The translations under genes were made by a program, and so were the position numbers. The notes below the pieces were generated by a model. That model saw only the letters and a program-made list of their open reading frames with translations. It did not search any database and was not told where the DNA came from. From assembly GCA_016165875.1 (NCBI GenBank), contig JABBOT010000082.1, forward strand, positions 5,135,168 through 5,199,167: DNA of 64,000 nt. The letters are read 5' to 3'. Shown here piece after piece: positions 57,577-64,000 of the stretch; within the stretch, counting starts at the first letter, position 1, and each line of letters starts with the position of its first letter. The DNA is from Acanthopleura granulata. Lineage: Eukaryota; Mollusca; Polyplacophora; Chitonida; Chitonidae.

Positions 57577-58338
57577 CTTGATTGGTGAGATACTTGCAGA
57601 GTACGAGCCTGGGTATATTATAGATGAACCTATTCCGGAAGACGATGAAAACCGCCTCCAACGGCCATTCATTGACATAGATGACCAGGTCCCTCCGCCG
57701 GTCCAGCCCCCGGCTGAGGGCTGGGTTGCGATTCTGAACGACGCCAGTTTGAAGACGAGTTTGAAGTCAATGGCGACACTGCGGTCTTCTCCTTCAAAGA
57801 CCTCCCAGAAGTCTGGATCATGGGCAATTATCTCGCGTGATCAAACCTTGTCTACCTTGTGGCGTATCTAAGTCAGCTCGAAAGAGTAGTCTGCCCCCAG
57901 GAGGACAGTTCCGAGCTAAGACAACTCAAGGAGCAGCAGCTCCTCAAAACGATCCAGAGGAAGCTGGTGGCCTACAAGCACCAGCACCAAGCGAAAAGGC
58001 TCAGGTTAAACCTGAATGTCGATCACATCCTGCATCTCAAGGAGCAGGAAAATAACCGCTGTGGCGCGTACAATATTAAGCTCCGGTGGGCTACCAACCA
58101 AATGTTACCCAGCAGTTCAGTGTGGACCGGTTGGACATCTCCAGGGCCCACCGTAATGATACTATTAGGTTGCCCTCTGTCGAGCGCAACCGAAAAAGAA
58201 GATGCGCATTTCTCAACGCCCGAGGGCCCCATCCGGCGGAAGCTGAGCGTCGCAAGGCACCACGAGAAGTTCCTCGCGGACAAACCCCCCGCTGCGGGCC
58301 ATCTGGCAGGTACTACAACACAGGATCGTCAGGTTTAG
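57569..58338 (+). pseudogene. HNH-nuclease-like protein of the Polinton, frameshifted
   Basis: The ATG at 57569 begins MDDLIGEILAEYEPGYIIDE, an acidic, proline-rich N-terminus. After a frame change near 57740 and a stop near 57843, a basic stretch (QLLKTIQRKLVAYKHQHQAK) leads to NRCGAYNIKLRW in one frame and QFSVDRLDISRAHRNDTIRL in the next. A metal-binding Cys pair followed by a xFSVDRLD...H..N motif and a basic NRKRR tail resembles HNH endonucleases of the kind found in phages and large DNA viruses. The second Cys of the first knuckle and the ECN motif are altered. Continuity of N- and C-terminal parts as one gene is inferred from order and strand. Confidence 0.5.
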
Positions 58339-58389
58339 TTACCGAGCGTCCGAGCCGATACACATCTAGGGGCCACACTGGATCATTCA

Positions 58390-59412
58390 CGCCACGGCGA
58401 CCTCCCTCCAGCTCACTGGGCTGGTACAGATACGAACGCCAACCCCAGAAGGGAGCTTTTCGTCATGAAAGCCAACAGGACGGCCTGGAACAGTGGAGGA
58501 GGGCCTTTGAGCCGTGGTTTTTGTCTTGATGACCTGGGAAGGCCGCTTGCCAATGAGTCGGGTCACTTCTCCGTTCAAAGCCGCCACAACTGCAGGTAAC
58601 CGCTGCCCTCCCCCTCTCAGAAGAACGCACAGGAGGCAACCGCATCTCTTGGGCGCATTGGTGCCCGAACAGTCGCTCGGCCAGGATCCGATTGAAACGC
58701 TCAATGATACCCTGGTCCCGATGAATGTCACACGCCTACGCCTGGCAGAAACCCCATGCTTTGCCAGCAGCTGGTTAACTGCACCCATGAACTCACGCCC
58801 AGGGGCGAGCTGCAGTAGTATGGGCCACCTAAGAGGCCCCCGCTTATGATACGTCCCAGAGCATCAGCAACCTCTTGGGTTCGTTTTGTATTTAGGGGCT
58901 CAGCTGCTTTGAAACGGCTGGCGACATCGACCACGGTGAGGGCATGGTTGTAGGTGCGCTTGCCCACGTTGTCGTGTGGTAGGAAGAGCAGGAAAGCTCG
59001 ATCGACCTCATTTGGTGCAGCAACATCAAATGTTGGCAGTGGAGTATGCCGTGGGGATGGTAAGAAAATCTGCCAGATGGCCTGTTTTTTCAACCAATCG
59101 CGAGCTGTGCCTTCAGAGACCTTCGCAGCAGAAGTCAGTTTCTTGATGGCGGCAATGCCTTACCAATAGCCCTTGGGGATATAGTATATCTTCTTTTGAA
59201 GAATGGACGACTGGCCGGCCGTGGTAGTAGGCACCATAAGCAAGGTGTTCCAGCAGCCTGATAAGTCTCCAACAGACGACAGCCACCGGCTCAGGCAACT
59301 GTCGGGTCGCCGCCCGGAGGTTGATCGGGCTCCCCAACACCTATGCTGCGAAACGCATTGGGATCTTTTCATCCTGCCACCAGATATCGAGCGGCTTTTG
59401 TGAGCTATCAAT
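58390..59412 (-). pseudogene. Polinton retroviral-type integrase, broken
   Basis: Minus-strand reading has YYIPKGYW then a stop codon (about 59160). It resumes with RDWLKKQAIWQIFLPSPRH- type residues, AFLLFLPHDNVGKRTYNHAL and TVVDVASRFKAAEP (first catalytic Asp). The second catalytic position reads QLAPGREFMG where Polinton integrases have Asp before PGREFMG, so it is replaced by Ala. DQGIIERFNR keeps the catalytic Glu. RLPAVVAALNGEVTRLIGKR follows in the C-terminal region. Frame changes occur near 58810 and 58680. The integrase normally inserts the element into host DNA; this copy cannot. Confidence 0.85.
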
Positions 59413-59629
59413 CAGTACGTTTGCCAGAGGCCCAGGAGTCTTCCTGCGGCGGGCACACAGTAGCCAACCTCTACCATCGCAGAGTATAGCTCTTATGGCA
59501 AAACCCTCTCTATGATATATCCAAGCGACATATACAAATGGTATGGAAAAATAACACCAGCCTCACTATTCATGCCGTGCCTGCCATTGCGGCGAGCTCT
59601 TACTAGAGTCCAGCACAGCCTTTTCGGAC

Positions 59630-60290
59630 TACTAGTTGAGTTTGTGGGCGACCGATCCAGTTACACCCATCCCAAGGAGGATGAAGGTGATCTCGCGTTC
59701 TTTCTGGCCCTCCGATGGTGTATAGAAATCGCTTAGGAGAGGTTCGGGACCTGTGGGACTAGGAGTTTTCCCCGTTATCTGAGAGTACTCGCGCATCGCG
59801 GCGTCGGTGAAATGTGCACTTTGCGTGCCCCGGTTGATATCATTCGTCATTAATCTAGTTCAGACGTTGTGTTTTTATTTGACACCACGCCACCTACGCT
59901 GCCTCCCGCTATTCTATAGATTTATCATGGCGTTTGTTCTCCGCATCGACTGTGGAGCTTCGACGATCTGAGGAGTGAAATTTACTAACTGAGAAAGCAA
60001 GTGCATTTACGAGAGCACCTTCAACCATCATGGCAATCGAGGACATTGTAACTTAATATCTGCTCGAATGATCCCCTGTTTAATTAGCAAGTCCTTGGTT
60101 GCGATCGCGAGAGCCACGTCCACTACCACCATCCCAATATCACGGGGGGTGAAGTCTAGCATGGGAGGTGTACCCCCAATGACCATCTTATCCAATCTGG
60201 AGTACCCCATAGCTAAGCCAGAGAGGACTGCGCTGTGGAACAGCGCATTTACGAGCATCTTACGAGCGATAGCTGGAGTTGTCATGTTGT
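59630..60290 (-). pseudogene. Conserved Polinton protein of unknown function
   Basis: Two minus-strand pieces in order. The first (60285-60028) is hydrophobic, with ARKMLVNALFHSAVLSGLAM and FTPRDIGMVVVDVALAIATK. The second (59850-59632) has FTDAAMREYSQITGKTPSPT and PEPLLSDFYTPSEGQKEREI followed by a hydrophobic end. I recall proteins with these two segments next to the integrase in Polintons; their role is not established to my knowledge. Stops between the pieces (59860-59990) break it. Confidence 0.5.
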
Positions 60291-60526
60291 TATTCCATAT
60301 GGAAAGGGTCAGTAGGAATCTTCAATTGCTGGGCAGAAGGGGGCTAAGGGGTGACCTGTGCTGTTTTCCTTAGCTGCTCCGCAACAGGAAGAGGTGATGA
60401 GTACATATATTATATTTACCGCAACACCAGCTACCCTAATGATATATGCGGTCCCGTTGGCACTTTCCTCCTTTTGCTGTTGAGCAGCAACTACAGAAAC
60501 ACCAAGAGCCTCTGAAAAAGGCTCTC

Positions 60527-61210
60527 TCAGTTCTTAAACACCCTCTTGTCGGGAAGCAACAGAAACACCATGGGATTGTGATTCCTTGCAGGACCATAGC
60601 TGTTCAAGGAGTCGCTCATGTTTGACTTTTCTCGCAGCGGCCCCAACACGCCCACCTTCTTCGGGTCTTTCATTTTTCTTCGCCATCGCTCATTGTTCGA
60701 GGGCACTGTTGTCCAAATTGACAGTGCCTGGCTGTGGTAAGAGCAGCGGTTAATGGCGCTAGCAACATGTCGTAGCGATGAGGAAATAGTGCATGTGGAA
60801 ACAGAAACATGTGTGTAGCACACAGGAAACACTACTAATCGCATGTCCCACAAAGGGTGGGATTGGAAGAAACATGTCGGCCACTCCTGAGTACATTTGT
60901 AGTGGGGCCTGCCCTATTGTTTTCGTCATGGCCGGGAATAATCTTGAATTGTAGTAGGCGCACAGCTTCTCGACCTCGACGTCGTCCAACGAGTCAATTT
61001 GGTCCTCGGTCAATGCCATCACAAGATACTGTTTGGCCTGGCGTGCCGCTGCCAGCGCAGCAGGCCTATCACGGTGCAGAGGTATGAGAGTGGCAGTACA
61101 CGCTCCTGCCTGTTCCTCCAATGGATCCTTCTGTTTCTTTTGTCCGGCCGAAGAGTGCGGCTGCGTCTTTGTCGGTCAGTTCGTCGATTAGCTCGCCCAG
61201 TTCGTCCATA
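60527..61210 (-). pseudogene. Conserved Polinton virion-type protein, broken
   Basis: The minus strand starts MDELGELIDELTDKDAAALF near 61209. After a frame change near 61130 it reads ALTEDQIDSLDDVEVEKLCA, RLFPAMTKTIGQAPLQMYSG and VADMFLPIPPFVGHAISSVS. The hydrophobic, small-residue-rich stretch follows an acidic helical region. Similar sequences recur in Polinton-type elements beside the ATPase; a structural role is likely but unproven. The frame is lost again beyond about 60790. Confidence 0.5.
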
Positions 61211-61369
61211 TTCTCCAGACGAATACCATGCAACGCGCGATATGGACCACTATCTTCGAAGCTCTAATACATTCGTATGCCGCCCATGCGACAACACTAA
61301 AGATTATTATTCGCTGGGAAATTTGCAACAGCCAGATGATGTTAAGCAACAATGCTCCCCACATCATGG

Positions 61370-62035
61370 CACGTGATGTGCAGCCGGCTGGTCAGTCTTC
61401 AACAAAAGCTTGGCATGCTTTGTTTGGACCAGCTGCTGCCGCACTCTGCCTTGCTCTTCCGGAGGAATCACATCATTTTCTTTGTGGCATTTTTCAAACG
61501 AGTCCCTGTCTTTGCAATGGAAGGTGACGACCCAGCGCGTCTGCTCACGTCGATCCTTCAGGACTGAGTTATATTTCTGGTTGAGTGCAAAGAGGCTTTG
61601 CTGCGCGTGTCGGCCTGAGAAGGCCAGCTCAGAGAGAGTGTCTTTCTTTTGGTCATCGCCTTCGAAGCCGAGCAGTGGTCAATGATGTATAGGATTGGCT
61701 CGCCTTGAAACAGCTGGTAGAAGGTGGGGAGGTAATCATGAAGTCTTGAAGTCTACCTGGATCTGCGACATAGGCCCTGAGTCGCTCCACACGACGGAAC
61801 ACTTTTGATACAACCGATTGTGCCGTGTAATGGGATACAGGACAAGAATATGATGAAAAAAGCCACGAGAGGAACCCATAGGTGGATGAGTGTGAAAACG
61901 GTTTTGCCACACCCACTCATTCCGCAGACAAGGGCCGAGAAGGGGCCCCTGGGCCAGGTGCACGGGGCACATTGCTACAGCTCTGAGACGAATCGGCCAT
62001 CCTTGATGTTGAGCTGGACGTCCATGACCACGCAA
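61370..62035 (-). pseudogene. Polinton A32/FtsK-type packaging ATPase, frameshifted
   Basis: On the minus strand GPFSALVCGMSGCGKTVFT carries the Walker A motif (GCGKT, about 61900-61950). HHILVLYPITRHNRLYQKCS continues in another frame. KKDTLSELAFSGRHAQQSLF, LNQKYNSVLKDRREQTRWVV and VIPPEEQGRVRQQLVQTKHA-KLLLKTDQP form the C-terminal half (61370-61690). These match the FtsK-HerA family ATPases that pump DNA into Polinton and virophage-type capsids. At least two frameshifts separate the parts, around 61710 and 61900. Confidence 0.78.
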
Positions 62036-62800
62036 AGGTAGATGTTCAAAGCGCCCGCCGCCTCGACCGTTCTCGATGCGCAGCCGGCTAACGTATAGCT
62101 GGTCGTCGTCCGTGGAGCGGAGGTCAAGCCACAAGGCACACTTAGTGGTTAAGAAGTCACCAAGGGATACGTCCGCCAGCGTTAGGTTTCTTGCGACTAT
62201 GGCCACTTCGGGATGGCGCTTACAGCCGGCTGCAAAGAACTTATTTGCTTCATCCCACTGCTGCGATACGCGCAGGCCTTGGGTGTTCAGCCGTTTGGGG
62301 CTCCCTGGATTGTCACCTCCACCTTGATTATTTTGGGGTTGTATATAGCCTCGGGGTTCCGCCGGGACGCCGCTCTTGCGTCCTCGAACAGGATCAAGAT
62401 GCCTTTCATGCTGCCCTAGGGCATGTTGAGGTTGATGGGGCTGCAGTTGTTGAAGGTTTGCTGGTATTCGAGCCTGTCCCTAGCCCTGACTGGTAGAATG
62501 GCATATGGCTCTCCAGCAACTCGAAGTCGGGGGGGGGGGGAGGTTATCGGTTGCCATAGGCCAGTGCAACTGCTTCCTCTTTATTCTCAGCCCCGACCGG
62601 GATTGGGGTGACATTCTTGTTGCGACTTCTTTCTCTCCTGAACCGTCTCCAAATGGTCCATGTAGCAGTGGTAGACGTCGCAGTTATCGATCGACTTCAC
62701 CTCATTGAGGCTGATATTGATTACGGTCTTCTTTACCACAGCCTTTCGTCGGTGTACGTTTGAAGTTTTGGTTATTGAACGTTGGACCGCTAATGTTCAA
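61975..62800 (-). pseudogene. Candidate Polinton major capsid protein, broken
   Basis: Lies immediately upstream of the ATPase on the same strand. Recognisable pieces: SIDNCDVYHCYMDHLETVQE (about 62690-62630), MKGILILFEDARAASRRNPE with AIYNPKIIKVEVTIQGAPNG (62420-62290), and RNLTLADVSLGDFLTTKCAL with WLDLRSTDDDQLYVSRLRIE (62190-62075). I associate these beta-strand-rich stretches with the double-jelly-roll capsid protein of Polintons, and the position next to the ATPase agrees. Stops and several frame changes break it, including a G tract at 62530. It could also be a minor capsid or other virion protein. Confidence 0.42.
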
Positions 62801-62815
62801 TAGCCAACATAGCAG

Positions 62816-63155
62816 ACTTTGATTTAGATAACCCACCGTTTGACCATGACTGTGTAGACGACGATGAAGAGACTGTTCGCATCGGCATCGGCTCCACTGG
62901 GACTCATGTTGCTGAATCAGGAGTTTCTCCGCTCAGGGGTAGACTACTACAACGCTATAGCGGAGATGGACCTCACCCCCTCAACTGGCCGAAACAGAAG
63001 TAAGTTTGAGCTCGTCGGCAGGCGTTTGCGTTTGAAGGCACTTCTCGACCTCACGTTTATCAACTCTCTGACAGGAAAGCCTTTCTCACTCTCAGCCATA
63101 AACGGAGAGCGGGGGGGGGGGGCTGCCATCAAAGAAGTTCCGGGGTGCACCTAAT
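62816..63155 (+). pseudogene. Acidic Polinton protein, frameshifted
   Basis: Two overlapping plus-strand frames. One begins DFDLDNPPFDHDCVDDDEET and is strongly acidic. The other continues VDYYNAIAEMDLTPSTGRNR and SKFELVGRRLRLKALLDLTF, then LTGKPFSLSAINGERGGGAA. The change of frame is near 62945. A G tract at 63112-63121 lies in the second part and shifts the frame in repeats of it or in the read. No function is known to me. It is divergently arranged to the capsid candidate. Confidence 0.4.
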
Positions 63156-63960
63156 GGAAAACGGGGACTCCAAGAACGCGCTGCCGGCACAGGTTGTTGA
63201 AGCCGTCCAGACCGCCGGTAAGATGTAGCGAGAGGCAGCTGCTGACATCGATACTGTCGAGATTCAGCACTTAGGGGCGGTTGCGAAGAAAACCGAAAAT
63301 GCAGTTCAGATTATGGAGGCAAGCTTCAGGAATGAAAGCGCCATCGATGAGATCCTTGCCACCAAGGACCGATTCTTTCAAAGCATCTCAGGCCAACATA
63401 TCAACAACCTCGATAAGCTCTCAGTCCTCGATGAAGATATCTCTCGGGAAAAGCGTGAACTGGATGAGGGAGAAGCCGCAAGTGTTGATGAATTCAATAG
63501 GCGCCGTATTGCTGAACGGCTACGTGACGTTTAGGAAGAGAGGGCGGCCAGCCTTGAGGCGCTTCGACCACCAGACATGAGCTCCGCTCTCAGGTCAGCC
63601 GCATCCGGGATACAGTCAACCGCATCCTTCATGAGGACACAACCCTTGCCGAACGCATACGCACCCTCTTCCGCGAGGAAGGCATCACAATCGCGTCGAT
63701 GTTCACTGCGATCGGAATAGCGATATCCGCATTGGTGAGCGCCTCCAACACCACCTCCTGAGCCAACCGACAAAGGCGGTCTGAAGGAGTGGGTAAAAAA
63801 GCACCTACGGGTCCTGGGCAGGCTTCCAGCTAAGCTCGCCGTTAAAGGCGCTGCCGCTCTCCCAGGTATTATAGGGAGGATCGCCTCATGGCTCCTCGGC
63901 GCATTAGTCAAGGCCGTGAACTGGATTGCCTAGAATACTTGGGCTCTGGTTGTCGACATA
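63154..63960 (+). pseudogene. Polinton coiled-coil plus membrane protein, broken
   Basis: The ATG at 63154 starts a helical protein with a stop after about 24 codons and again near 63533. In between, AAADIDTVEIQHLGAVAKKT, DRFFQSISGQHINNLDKLSV and EKRELDEGEAASVDEFNRRR show coiled-coil spacing. In the next frame come RDTVNRILHEDTTLAERIRT and LFREEGITIASMFTAIGIAI, a hydrophobic span. Further right are LKEWVKKHLRVLGRLPAKLA and ALPGIIGRIASWLLGALVKA with a second membrane span. I recall the EWVKK...ALPGIIG pattern from Polinton-type elements in many marine animals. It may be a virion membrane or penetration-type protein; that is inference. It runs off near the window edge. Confidence 0.5.
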
Positions 63961-64000
63961 GTTAGACTCATGTACGCATGCGTTCTTCCACATCTAGCGT

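Larger units (their letters stand above)
56900..64000. mobile_element. Decayed Polinton/Maverick-type element (or adintovirus-like insertion), left part
   Basis: The GC content rises sharply here and gene density becomes compact, unlike the rest of the window. Recognised parts: zinc-binding protein and HNH-like protein (plus); retroviral-type integrase, two conserved structural proteins, A32/FtsK-type ATPase and a capsid candidate (minus); an acidic protein and a coiled-coil/membrane protein (plus). Integrase plus packaging ATPase in one unit is diagnostic of Polintons and their viral relatives. Nearly every gene has stops or frameshifts, so this is an old, inactive copy. The right end, polymerase B and terminal repeats are not in the window; the left edge is placed only by composition. 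Confidence 0.85.

Noticed and set aside
58007..58788. Numerous 60-130-codon frames on the strand opposite the Polinton genes
   Set aside because: They are shadows of the integrase and HNH regions in other frames, favoured by high GC content.

Overview
The window looks like nuclear DNA of a marine invertebrate, most likely a lophotrochozoan (mollusc or brachiopod). The evidence is AT-rich spliced genes with GT/AG introns, frequent ACATGTA-type words, and many copies of a tRNA-headed SINE of a kind I associate with molluscs. Its 3' end is always a variant of ATTCTTGAGTACGGCGTAAA followed by AATAAA repeats. The species is not determinable from what I can see.

Four spliced host genes can be followed exon by exon. 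(1) A six-exon minus-strand gene (13789 to 4192) encodes a 443-residue secreted or membrane-anchored GH5 family, beta-mannanase-like glycosidase. (2) Head-to-head with it, only 103 bp away, a five-exon plus-strand gene (13893 to 17222) encodes MORN5 (172 residues). (3) A minus-strand gene (27444 to 20144) encodes RABGGTB, the beta subunit of Rab geranylgeranyltransferase, with ten exons and 330 residues. (4) A three-exon minus-strand gene (54307 to 49276) encodes a 432-residue major facilitator superfamily transporter.

Mobile DNA fills much of the rest. A Penelope-like element with 223-bp inverted terminal repeats, each holding a hammerhead-ribozyme-like motif, sits in a GH5 intron (about 7647 to 10306). 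A decayed I-type LINE with endonuclease, reverse transcriptase and RNase H lies at 29335-33320. There are two Tc1-like relics (36890-37415 and 54940-55480, the latter split by a SINE with a visible target-site duplication), about thirteen SINE copies, a MITE-like palindrome, and several minisatellites. The most interesting minisatellites are in RABGGTB: a 105-bp array grown from the last coding exon, and an 83-bp duplication that copies a splice acceptor plus half an exon.

From about 56.9 kb to the right edge the sequence becomes GC-richer and holds a decayed Polinton/Maverick-type element (possibly an adintovirus-like insertion). Going rightward it has a zinc-binding protein and an HNH-nuclease-like protein (plus strand), then a retroviral-type integrase, two conserved structural or accessory proteins, an A32/FtsK-type packaging ATPase and a capsid-protein candidate (minus strand), then two plus-strand proteins including a coiled-coil/membrane protein. 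The DNA polymerase B gene expected in such an element is not inside the window. The remaining stretches (about 17.7-19.5, 27.5-29.3, 33.3-36.9, 37.7-44.4 and 45.6-49.2 kb) show repeats and no gene I recognise.
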